64,000 bases of DNA from Hyphomicrobiales bacterium (GTDB lineage Bacteria; Pseudomonadota; Alphaproteobacteria; Rhizobiales; Rhizobiaceae): positions 536,396 through 600,395 of the forward strand of contig UCKU01000013.1 in the NCBI GenBank assembly GCA_900473185.1, written 5' to 3'. The notes beneath the pieces were generated by a model that had not been told where the DNA came from, ran no database searches, and was given only the letters and a program-made list of their open reading frames with translations. Each line of letters opens with the position of its first letter. Position 1 is the first letter of the stretch. The position numbers were made by a program, and so were the translations under genes. Shown one piece after another: positions 25,605 to 33,680 of this stretch.

Positions 25605-27323
25605 ATGATAGGTAGTCTTCCGATCTTGCGCGGCTTGACCGGTTTCAACAAAAGCTGGCTTCGCAGCGATATTCCAGCCGGGCTGTCGATCGCCGCCGTC
25701 GGCCTGCCGAGCGCGATCGCCTATCCCGCCATTGCCGGTCTGCCTCCTGAGACCGGCATTTATGCGAGTATTGTCGCGCCGATCGCCTATGCGATTTTCG
25801 GGCCTTCCAGGCTCCTGGTTGTCGGGCCTGATGCTGCGACGATGACCGTGCTTGCGGCGGCGATGGGCACCATCATCGCAGCCGAACCCGCAGGGGCGGA
25901 TGTCGACCGGGTTGCCGTTGCTTCAGCGCTTGCGCTGGGGGTTGGCATATGCTGCATTGCGGCGAAGCTGCTGAGGCTCGGCGTTCTCGCGAGTTTCCTC
26001 TCCCGTCCCATCTTGGTCGGCTTCTTCGCTGGCGTGTCGCTCTCGATTCTTGTCGGACAGATCGGTCGGTTCACAGGCGTGAAGATCGAATCGGAGGGAT
26101 TGATCCCGCCGCTGGTCGAAATGCTTGCCAAGAGCGGCCTGATCCATTGGCCTTCACTCATCCTCGGCCTCGCCATGTTCGCATTGCTCTGGATCGTCCG
26201 GGTCTTCCATTTCAGGGTTCCGGGCCCTGTCCTTGTCGTCGTTATCTCGGTCATCCTATCGGCGATCTTCGACTTTCAGGGCCGTGGCATTGCCGTCGTC
26301 GGCGACTTGCCGAGCGGGATGCCGGCCTTCTCCCTGCCGGCACTTCGTCAGATGCCTCTCGATAAGATTGTGCTCGGTTCGGCCGCAATCTTTCTCGTCA
26401 GCTTTGGCGCCGGCATCGTAGCGGCGCGAAGCTTCGGGGCGCGTACTGGTGAGGAGGTTGATGCCAATCAGGAGCTGATTGGATTGGGTGCCGCCAATAT
26501 CGCACCCGGCCTGTTCGGCTCGTTTCCGATCAGCGTATCGGATTCCCGTACCGCGATAAACCTGTCCACGGGTGGTGTCTCGCAACTCGCCGGATTGATT
26601 TCGGCCGCTACCCTGATCGCGGCACTGGTTTTCCTTCATGCCGCTTTGCGCGTCCTCCCAATTCCCGCGCTTGCGGCAATCCTTGCAACGGCGGCCATCA
26701 GCCTCATCGATATTCACGAACTCAAGAAGATCTGGCGCATCAGCCGCATGGAGTTCGTCTTCGCACTCATAGCCATGTGGGGAGCGATCAGCTTCGGCGT
26801 CCTCAACGGCGTGATCGTCGCCGTCGCTGCGACCTTCGTCTATCTGCTGCGTCAGACCATGTTTCCGCGCGACGGGCTGCTTGGCCGCATCGAAGGTCGG
26901 CATGGGTTCTTCGATCTTCAGCGCTACCCGGAAGCCCGCCCCGTCCCGGGCGCCGCCGTCTTCGCGGTCCAGGGCAGTATCCTGTTCTACAACGCAGATT
27001 ATGTCCGTATTCGGCTGATGTCGGTAGTAAAGGAGCTTCCCGCCGACACTAAATGCCTGGTGCTCGACGCCAGCGCCATTACGCAAATCGACAGCACCGG
27101 CGCCACCGCGCTTGAGGCGGTGGCGGAACTCCTTGTGCAGCGAAGCATCATCTTTGCGTTTGCCGATCTCAGCGATGAAAGCCGCGCCATTCTCGAACGG
27201 GCTGGGGTCATCAAGATCATCGGCGCCGACAATATTTTCAACGGCAGAGAAGAAGCCCTGCGGACGCTGATCGGCGATATCGACCAGATCGGCAATGCCG
27301 CACCGGCGAGCACTGCCCCTTAA
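25605..27323 (+). CDS. SulP-family inorganic anion transporter with STAS domain
   Basis: This 572-residue SLC26/SulP transporter opens with the conserved DIPAGLSIAAVGLPSAIAYP and PPETGIYASIVAPIAYAIFG, followed by 10-12 hydrophobic segments. A C-terminal STAS domain starts near residue 447 (VFAVQGSILFYNADYVRIRL; LVLDASAITQIDSTGA). Substrates in the family include sulfate, bicarbonate and dicarboxylates; sequence alone does not decide. GAGGAGCC precedes the ATG. It lies 20 bp ahead of the PPK2 gene. Confidence 0.87.
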   Translation: MIGSLPILRGLTGFNKSWLRSDIPAGLSIAAVGLPSAIAYPAIAGLPPETGIYASIVAPIAYAIFGPSRLLVVGPDAATMTVLAAAMGTIIAAEPAGADVDRVAVASALALGVGICCIAAKLLRLGVLASFLSRPILVGFFAGVSLSILVGQIGRFTGVKIESEGLIPPLVEMLAKSGLIHWPSLILGLAMFALLWIVRVFHFRVPGPVLVVVISVILSAIFDFQGRGIAVVGDLPSGMPAFSLPALRQMPLDKIVLGSAAIFLVSFGAGIVAARSFGARTGEEVDANQELIGLGAANIAPGLFGSFPISVSDSRTAINLSTGGVSQLAGLISAATLIAALVFLHAALRVLPIPALAAILATAAISLIDIHELKKIWRISRMEFVFALIAMWGAISFGVLNGVIVAVAATFVYLLRQTMFPRDGLLGRIEGRHGFFDLQRYPEARPVPGAAVFAVQGSILFYNADYVRIRLMSVVKELPADTKCLVLDASAITQIDSTGATALEAVAELLVQRSIIFAFADLSDESRAILERAGVIKIIGADNIFNGREEALRTLIGDIDQIGNAAPASTAP

Positions 27324-27343
27324 TCACAGGAGGAGGGAGAGAC

Positions 27344-28186
27344 ATGGACGAGAATTACGAGGCCAAACTAGCCGATGGTGAAGCATCCAGCACCGGCAAG
27401 GGCAAAAAGAAAAAGAAGTCGTGGGATTACGAGAAGGAAATTACCCGTCTGCAAGTGGAACTGGCCCATCTGCAAGCCTGGGTCAAGAAATCCGGCGCGC
27501 GGATCGTCATCGTCTTCGAGGGGCGTGACGCCGCCGGCAAGGGTGGCATGATCAAGCGTATAACGGAAAAGGTCAGTCCGCGCGTCTTTCGCGTGATCGC
27601 CCTGCCCGCGCCGACCGATCGCGAGAAATCGCAGATCTACATGCAGCGCTACATCGCCTATCTGCCGGCCGCCGGCGAAGTCGTGATTTTCGATCGCAGT
27701 TGGTATAACCGCGCCGGCGTCGATCGGGTCATGGGCTTCTGCAGCGAGAAGAAAGCGCAGCGTTTCCTCGAGCTGGTGCCGCGTTTCGAGGCCGCAATCG
27801 TCGAGAGCGGCGTCATTCTGCTCAAGTATTTTCTGACGGTCAGCGAGGAAGAGCAGGAACGGCGTTTCAGACGCAGGATCGACGATCCGTTGCGGCAATG
27901 GAAGCTCAGCCCCATGGATGTCGAATCCTACCAGCGCTGGTGGGACTACACGCGCGTCTATGACGAGATGCTGAGGATGACGGACAGCAATCACGCGCCG
28001 TGGTGGATCGTACCTTCCGACGACAAGAAGCGGGCGCGGATCAACTGCATCTCGCATATCCTGCAATCGATCCCCTATGAACGCGTGAAATTCGAAGCGC
28101 CAGACCTTGGAAAACGCCAGAAACGCCCATCGGCCTATGTCGAGGATCACACGATCCGGCATGTGGTTCCCGACACGACGTCATGA
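27344..28186 (+). CDS. ppk2: Polyphosphate kinase 2 family protein
   Basis: This 280-residue PPK2 has Walker A GRDAAGKGG at residues 60-68, the lid/Walker B segment VVIFDRSWYNRAGVDRVMGF at about 113-132, and the usual ending RPSAYVEDHTIRHVVP. The length and motifs suit the single-domain class I enzymes, which phosphorylate NDPs from polyphosphate. A lysine-rich N-terminal tail (KGKKKKKSWDYEKE) may bind the polyanion. It is co-transcribed with the SulP gene and overlaps the AI-2E-type permease gene by 4 bp. Class is inferred from motifs. Confidence 0.88.
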   Translation: MDENYEAKLADGEASSTGKGKKKKKSWDYEKEITRLQVELAHLQAWVKKSGARIVIVFEGRDAAGKGGMIKRITEKVSPRVFRVIALPAPTDREKSQIYMQRYIAYLPAAGEVVIFDRSWYNRAGVDRVMGFCSEKKAQRFLELVPRFEAAIVESGVILLKYFLTVSEEEQERRFRRRIDDPLRQWKLSPMDVESYQRWWDYTRVYDEMLRMTDSNHAPWWIVPSDDKKRARINCISHILQSIPYERVKFEAPDLGKRQKRPSAYVEDHTIRHVVPDTTS

Positions 28187-29376
28187 CGATGGGTCCGGTT
28201 GGGCACGCCGGGATGGATGCAGCCATGGAGCAGGTCAACGATCAGACCCCGCAAAAGAGCAGTGCGGGGCAGATTTCGGTAGAGGCGCGCGTCAGCGATC
28301 TCGTCCGATTGGGCATCATCGGGCTTTTCGCCTATTGGACCCTGGAGCTAGTCGCTCCCTTCGCGCTGATCGTCATCTGGTCAGGCATTCTTGCGGTGGC
28401 GCTGTTTCCAATGTTCGACGCACTCTCGCGACTGATCGGCAACAGGCCGGTGATCGCGGCGCTCGTCATCGTCGTCGGTTGTCTCGTCCTGATCATCGCG
28501 CCGCTCGCCCTCGTCGCGGTCAATTTCGCAGATACTGTGCAGGCGTTGATCGGCAAGTTGTGGACGGGAGAGTTCACCTTGCCTGCAGCACCGGCAGCCA
28601 TCAAGGAATGGCCCGTCGTCGGGGAGCGGCTTCACAATGCCTGGAACCAGATTGCCGGCGATATGGCCTCCACCATCATAAAGTTTCAGGCGCCCATCCG
28701 CGAGGTGATGGGCGTTGTCGTGACAAAACTCGCGTCGATCGGCGGCGGCGTCTTGAGCTTCGTCGCCTCTATCATGCTTTCCGGCCTGTTTCTCACGCGG
28801 GCCGCGAAACTGGCGTCGGCAATTCAGCTACTCGCAAACCGGATCGCTGGTGAAAAGGGTGTCGGCTTTGCCCGGCTTGCAGGAACGACGGTGCGGAACG
28901 TCTCGCGGGGCGTCATCGGCGTCGCCTTCCTGCAGACGCTGCTTTGCGGCCTGTGCTTTGCCTTCTTCGACATTCCGGCACGCGGTGCGCTGACCTTCGC
29001 CGTTTTCATGCTCTGCTTGATGCAGCTGGGTCCCGGGCTCGTGCTTCTGCCCATGATCATCTGGGCATGGTTTTCCTGGCCGTCGGCCGTCGCTCTTGCC
29101 TTTACCTGTCTCGCGATACCGATCACGGTCGTCGACAATGTCCTGAAGCCCATATTGATGGCGCGCGGTCTCTCGACCCCGATGCTCGTCATCCTGATCG
29201 GGGTCATCGGCGGTACGCTCTCGCATGGGCTTCTTGGCCTGTTCCTGGGGCCAGTGGTCCTTAGTGTCTTCTATGAATTGTTGCGAGCCTGGGCCTTGCC
29301 TGCGACCGCAGCAGGCGGACCCGAGCATGATCCTGCCGCCGGTTTCGACGGACAGGTTCAGCGGTCAGCGCAATAG
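28183..29376 (+). CDS. AI-2E/PerM family membrane permease
   Basis: This 397-residue polytopic protein is of the AI-2E transporter family. Typical features are the N-terminal helix pair, the amphipathic middle and the C-terminal ARGLSTPMLVILIGVIGGTL with GLLGLFLGPVVLSVFYELLR. Family members export autoinducer-2 or act as sodium/proton antiporters; many are uncharacterised. The start at 28183 overlaps the PPK2 stop (ATGA); ATG 28213 is an alternative. The last 19 bp overlap the convergent small gene. Confidence 0.82.
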   Translation: MTMGPVGHAGMDAAMEQVNDQTPQKSSAGQISVEARVSDLVRLGIIGLFAYWTLELVAPFALIVIWSGILAVALFPMFDALSRLIGNRPVIAALVIVVGCLVLIIAPLALVAVNFADTVQALIGKLWTGEFTLPAAPAAIKEWPVVGERLHNAWNQIAGDMASTIIKFQAPIREVMGVVVTKLASIGGGVLSFVASIMLSGLFLTRAAKLASAIQLLANRIAGEKGVGFARLAGTTVRNVSRGVIGVAFLQTLLCGLCFAFFDIPARGALTFAVFMLCLMQLGPGLVLLPMIIWAWFSWPSAVALAFTCLAIPITVVDNVLKPILMARGLSTPMLVILIGVIGGTLSHGLLGLFLGPVVLSVFYELLRAWALPATAAGGPEHDPAAGFDGQVQRSAQ

Positions 29377-29564
29377 ACGAGAACCTCCCGCTCTATTTCA
29401 AGGCAAAGCTCCTCATATTCGGTAATCAGCTTGTCTTCTTTCGGCTGCTGGGTTCGGAAACGGTCCAGCGCATCGACGGCAAGATCATAGGCCTCAAACA
29501 TCTCGCCGAGCGTCTCGCTGGTAATGCCAACGAGACGATGACGGATATCGGGAAGTCGGAGCAT
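29358..29564 (-). CDS. Small hypothetical protein, 68 residues
   Basis: A short acidic helical protein (MLRLPDIRHRLVGITSETLG ... LVYCADR). I chose the ATG at 29564, which has GAAGGA at 6 bp; the frame is open further upstream without a good ribosome site. It is convergent with the AI-2E gene and overlaps its end. No family recognised. Confidence 0.5.
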   Translation of the reverse strand: MLRLPDIRHRLVGITSETLGEMFEAYDLAVDALDRFRTQQPKEDKLITEYEELCLEIEREVLVYCADR

Positions 29565-29765
29565 CAATTTCCTTCGTCCACGCTCTCGGCTCATAAAGTA
29601 GCTCCGTATATCTGCGCACCCCCGCAAATCGTAGGAACTCGGTGGAAACGCCGTTCGTTCCCCATGAATTGCCCGGAAATTATTCGCAAGGACGGTTCGA
29701 TTGGATCACTTCGCACCAGATTGAATTGCGCGATCCAGAGGGTAAGAGCGTAGCCGAACGCGGGA

Positions 29766-30110
29766 TCAAGGTTCCCAATCGTCGGCATTTAAAGCTTTTA
29801 CGGTGACGGCAGCGACAATGCCGGTCAGCACAATTCCTGCAAAACCGATCACCAACGACAATATCCGCGCCGAAATATGTTTGGGGGTAAAATCGCCGTA
29901 GCCGATGGTCAGGCCCGTGACGAACGTGAAATAAAGAGCTTCATCGATGCGCCAGTCTTCTATGCGCCAGATTGCAAGCCCGCATCCGATCATTACCAAG
30001 ACCACTCCGGACACGATTGGCCAGATCACTCGAAGCTGCCTTACCAGTGCGACGAAGAACAGACGCCGCATTTGTCTATGGGTCAATTCATGGCCAGGTT
30101 TTTTGGGCAT
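29766..30110 (-). CDS. Small two-helix potassium channel
   Basis: This 114-residue ion-channel protein (Ion_trans_2 type) has two transmembrane helices flanking a pore loop with the selectivity filter TIGYGD at residues 68-73. A basic N-terminus precedes the first helix. There is no RCK/TrkA domain, so gating must come from elsewhere. It follows the Cax gene by 21 bp on the same strand and is probably co-transcribed with it. Confidence 0.85.
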   Translation of the reverse strand: MPKKPGHELTHRQMRRLFFVALVRQLRVIWPIVSGVVLVMIGCGLAIWRIEDWRIDEALYFTFVTGLTIGYGDFTPKHISARILSLVIGFAGIVLTGIVAAVTVKALNADDWEP

Positions 30111-30131
30111 GTTTTGTTCCCGCAGGTCGCC

Positions 30132-31226
30132 TCATAACGTCTGATCGGGCAAAACATAGAGCGTCATGGCGAAGATCATATAGACCATCAGCACCAACAC
30201 GCCGACGAACCATGCCGAGCGCCCGCTATTGGTGACGAACATCGCCGTGATCGTCGCCAGGAAAACCATGACAACGACGCCAGGTGCAAACTGCAGATCC
30301 ATCGGTGTCGGGCCGATCAGATAGCTCAGCAATACCAGCACGGGCGCGACAAACAGCGCGATCTGCGACGCGCTGCCGAGCGCAATGCCCACGCTCAGGT
30401 CGAGGCGGTTCTTGCGCGCACCGGAAAATGCCGAAGCCATTTCGGCTGCGCCGCCGACTAGTGCGACGACGATGAAGCCGACAAAGGCAGGCGTCATCCC
30501 GAAAACCTTGGCTGCCTCCTGCACGGACTCGACGAAGATCTCGCTGACCAGCGCGACGAGTACGGTGACACCGGCAAGTGTGGCTAGGGCCATACCAATC
30601 GGCCACGGCGGTTCTTCCGCCTGGGCGTGCTCGGCTGCAGCAAAGGACTCGCGATGTGTTTTGAGAGTGAACAACAGCCCCAGCCCATATCCGACGATGA
30701 GGAGGATCGCCAGGCCGAAGCTGAGCTTTTGGATGACGGCCGTCGCCGACGCCGAATCCATCGAAGCAACCGCTGACGGCATCAGCAGGCCGATCGTGGC
30801 GAGGAAGAGCAGGCCCGCCTGAAGGCGCGCATTGGCTCGGTTGAACTCCTGGCTGTGATGTTGGAGGCCGCCGAGCAAAAACGACGCCCCCAACATGAAC
30901 AGCGTATTCGCGACGATCGCACCGGCGACGGATGATTTTACGAGGGTATATTGCCCGGCACGAAGGGCAGCCAGCGCTATGACGAGCTCCGTCAGATTTC
31001 CAAGCGTGGCGTTGAGCAGCCCGCCGGCGGCGTCGCCCGTTTTTGCCGCAACGGATTCGGTCGCATGGCTGAGAAGACCGGCGAGCGGTATCACCGCAAG
31101 CACCGACAGGATGAAAAGCAGAGTATGAGCCTCGGGGGCGACGCTGGCAGCGATAAAGACCACAGGTACCGCGACGAGCAGCCACAGCATCGGATTATCA
31201 CGAATTTCTTTCCAAAGGAGGCTCAC
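30132..31226 (-). CDS. Calcium/proton exchanger (Cax/ChaA type)
   Basis: This 364-residue antiporter has the two inverted CaCA repeats: GLLNATLGNLTELVIALAAL near residue 70 and FIVVALVGGAAEMASAFSGA near residue 245, followed by SVGIALGSASQIALFVAPVL. The acidic residues in each repeat are the expected cation site. About eleven transmembrane helices are predicted. It probably exports Ca2+ in exchange for protons. The coupled potassium channel suggests a shared ion-homeostasis role. Confidence 0.88.
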   Translation of the reverse strand: MSLLWKEIRDNPMLWLLVAVPVVFIAASVAPEAHTLLFILSVLAVIPLAGLLSHATESVAAKTGDAAGGLLNATLGNLTELVIALAALRAGQYTLVKSSVAGAIVANTLFMLGASFLLGGLQHHSQEFNRANARLQAGLLFLATIGLLMPSAVASMDSASATAVIQKLSFGLAILLIVGYGLGLLFTLKTHRESFAAAEHAQAEEPPWPIGMALATLAGVTVLVALVSEIFVESVQEAAKVFGMTPAFVGFIVVALVGGAAEMASAFSGARKNRLDLSVGIALGSASQIALFVAPVLVLLSYLIGPTPMDLQFAPGVVVMVFLATITAMFVTNSGRSAWFVGVLVLMVYMIFAMTLYVLPDQTL

Positions 31227-31358
31227 CCCACCACTCCCATCCGGTAACGTGAATCCATATTTGTCGCTTCGGCCTACAGGCGGGTTTCAGATCTGGTTGA
31301 CCTGCCCCGGAGCGCGCCGCCTTCTTCGACCGTTGATGACCCGTCGCAATGCGCAGTG

Positions 31359-32285
31359 CTATTCCGGCAGCGCCGTCTGCCGGAAGAATGTCACGGTCGC
31401 TTCATCCGGCGGCCCGAACCAGGTGGTGAAGAATGTCCGGAAATCCTGCGCGGCATAGGTTTGGCTCAGCGCACGGTCGACGGCGAGCCGAAAGTCCTCA
31501 TCGCCACGTGCCAACTCGAGACCAAGCGGTTCATAGGTGAAATGGCGCTGAAGGACGATGAGATTGCCGGAATTGTCGCTGCGGGCGGCGGCATCCATGA
31601 GGATCGGCATATCGCCGAAAAGTACGGCCGAACTGCCATCCAGGACACGCTCGATCCCCTGCTGATAGCTGCTGACCGGCGTTGCGGTCGCCGCGAGCTG
31701 GAAAGTCTTGATCCTGTCGGTCAGCCAGCTTTCGCTCGTCGTACCGGCGATCGAAGAGAATGTCTTGTGTTCCAGGATCGTGCGGGCCGGTGAACCGCGC
31801 CAGACGGGACGGCTCGACGGCTCACCATATTGCAGGACCTCGCGCAGCGCGAGCGGAGAGTTGGTGCTGAGCAGCGCGCCGGTGCCGCTCGGGAAGATCG
31901 AGATCGAGAACGAGACCTGCTGGCGACGCGTCAACGTCACGGGCTCTGCCCCGCAGACAAGATCGGCTGCGCCACTCTCGATCGCCTTCGCCTTGTCATC
32001 GCCTGAAAGAGAAACCCACTCCACATCGAGTTTCGACAGATTCAGCTGCGCCCTCAGACTATCGGCAATCTTGTTGCAGAGGGCGACGGCATAACCATCC
32101 GGCCTGCCCTGCTCCGCATTGAAGGAAAATGGCCTTGCGTCGGGATCGTAGCCGAGCTTGAGAGCACTGCTCGTCTTGACGCGGTCGAGCGTCTGGGCTT
32201 GCGCGGGCGCGGTGAGCGCTGATGCTGCCATTACCGCGAGGACGGAGGCGGCGATCACCGCCCGGTGACCATTTCTTTGCAACAT
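31359..32285 (-). CDS. Family 3 amino-acid-type solute-binding protein
   Basis: This 308-residue periplasmic protein has a signal peptide (through ALTAPAQAQ) and the family 3 fold: ALKLGYDPDARPFSFNAEQG, GYAVALCNKIADSLR, ESGAADLVCGAEPVTLTRRQ. No permease or ATPase gene accompanies it. It lies 17 bp behind the antiporter gene and seems to be the last gene of the adiA-speF-potE operon. It may therefore bind arginine, ornithine or a polyamine, perhaps as a sensor or orphan receptor. The ligand is inferred from context. Confidence 0.8.
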   Translation of the reverse strand: MLQRNGHRAVIAASVLAVMAASALTAPAQAQTLDRVKTSSALKLGYDPDARPFSFNAEQGRPDGYAVALCNKIADSLRAQLNLSKLDVEWVSLSGDDKAKAIESGAADLVCGAEPVTLTRRQQVSFSISIFPSGTGALLSTNSPLALREVLQYGEPSSRPVWRGSPARTILEHKTFSSIAGTTSESWLTDRIKTFQLAATATPVSSYQQGIERVLDGSSAVLFGDMPILMDAAARSDNSGNLIVLQRHFTYEPLGLELARGDEDFRLAVDRALSQTYAAQDFRTFFTTWFGPPDEATVTFFRQTALPE

Positions 32286-32302
32286 ATCTGGTCCTCCCTC
32301 GA

Positions 32303-33661
32303 CTAGATGGCCGGAGACCGGTTCACGCCGCTGGCAAAACGCGGGGCGATCAGGCCGTAGATGATGAAACCGATGCCTGTGACGATCATGCCGCCGAGCA
32401 CCGCATCCTTGCCGGAGGCGTAGATGGCAAAGACGCTATAGGCCATGCCGACAAGGGCGATCGTGGCATTCAGCCGGTATTTCGACTGCGGCACCCGGGC
32501 GGCCTTCATCATGACGAACAGCGCCGAAAGAGCGATGATGTAGGGCAGCACGTTGGTGACGACCGCAAGGTTGACGAGCGCGGAAAACTGCTCGCTCAGC
32601 GTCGGCGATATGGTCATCAGGGCAAGGCATGTCTGCACGATGCCAAGAATGATCATGCCGCTCACAGGCGCGCCCATCTCATTTACCCTTGAGAATATGG
32701 ATGGGAACATCCGCTCGTCGGCAGCGGTTTTCGCTGTCTGGGCGATCGTAAACTGCCAGCCGAGCAGCGAGCCGAGGCAGGCCAATACCGCCAGCGCCAT
32801 GATGATCGAACCGATTGTCGGATTGAACATGGTGGCGTAAGCGAGCGCAAACGGCCCTGTCGAGGTGGCGAGATCTGCATTCGGCACGATGCCCTGAATG
32901 ACGGTCGTCGACAGGATGTAGATGACAGCAGCACCCAGCGTGCCGAACATGCAGGCAAGCGGCACGTCGCGCTTCGGGTTTTCGACGGCATCGGAATTCT
33001 GTGCAGCAGACTCCATGCCGAGGAAGGCCCAGAGCGTCAGCGAGATGCTCGATCCCATCCCTTGCGCCAGCGTCAGCCCTTTCGGATTCCAGGCAGCGGC
33101 AAAGGTGCTGGAACTGAACCAAAGCCAGCCGATGATCGACAGCAGACCAACGGGCAGGATGACACCCCAGACCGTGATGGAGCCGATGCGGCCGGTGATG
33201 CGCGGACCGCCGAAATTGGCGGCCGTGGTCAGCCACAGAAGCACGATCAGCGCCAGGCAGGTCATGATCGGTGTGGAGGTCAGGACCGGAAAGAATCCGG
33301 CGAGATAACCGACGGCTGAAATGCCGATCGCGACGTTGCCGACGGCAAGTGAGAGGAAATAGAGGAAGAACACCATGAAGTAGCCGTCTTTCCCATAGGC
33401 ATCTTCCGCATAGGCGGACATGCCCCCGGGGCGCTGATTGAACAACCCGGCCTGAGCGAAGCCATAGGCGATTGCCATCGAGCCAACGGCGGTCACGAGC
33501 CAGGAAAGGAGCGAGATTGCACCGACCTGCGCCATGTTAGCCGGCAGCATGATGATGCCCGACCCCATCATGTTGACAGCAACGATGAAGGTGAGCTGCA
33601 CGAGGTTCATCTTCTTCTTGGCCGTAGCGTCAGTTGCAAGATGCACTGTGTTGTCGGTCAT
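32303..33661 (-). CDS. potE: PotE-like ornithine/putrescine antiporter (APC family)
   Basis: This 452-residue APC-superfamily protein has twelve predicted helices. The start MNLVQLTFIVAVNMMGSGII, with the GSGI motif of helix 1, and FGGPRITGRIGSITVWGVIL are typical of PotE. I chose the ATG at 33661 with GGGAGG upstream. It lies 19 bp after the ornithine decarboxylase gene, mirroring the enterobacterial speF-potE pair. It should exchange external ornithine for internal putrescine, consuming a cytoplasmic proton per cycle via the decarboxylase. Confidence 0.85.
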   Translation of the reverse strand: MTDNTVHLATDATAKKKMNLVQLTFIVAVNMMGSGIIMLPANMAQVGAISLLSWLVTAVGSMAIAYGFAQAGLFNQRPGGMSAYAEDAYGKDGYFMVFFLYFLSLAVGNVAIGISAVGYLAGFFPVLTSTPIMTCLALIVLLWLTTAANFGGPRITGRIGSITVWGVILPVGLLSIIGWLWFSSSTFAAAWNPKGLTLAQGMGSSISLTLWAFLGMESAAQNSDAVENPKRDVPLACMFGTLGAAVIYILSTTVIQGIVPNADLATSTGPFALAYATMFNPTIGSIIMALAVLACLGSLLGWQFTIAQTAKTAADERMFPSIFSRVNEMGAPVSGMIILGIVQTCLALMTISPTLSEQFSALVNLAVVTNVLPYIIALSALFVMMKAARVPQSKYRLNATIALVGMAYSVFAIYASGKDAVLGGMIVTGIGFIIYGLIAPRFASGVNRSPAI

Positions 33662-33680
33662 GATGAAATCCTCCCTACCC

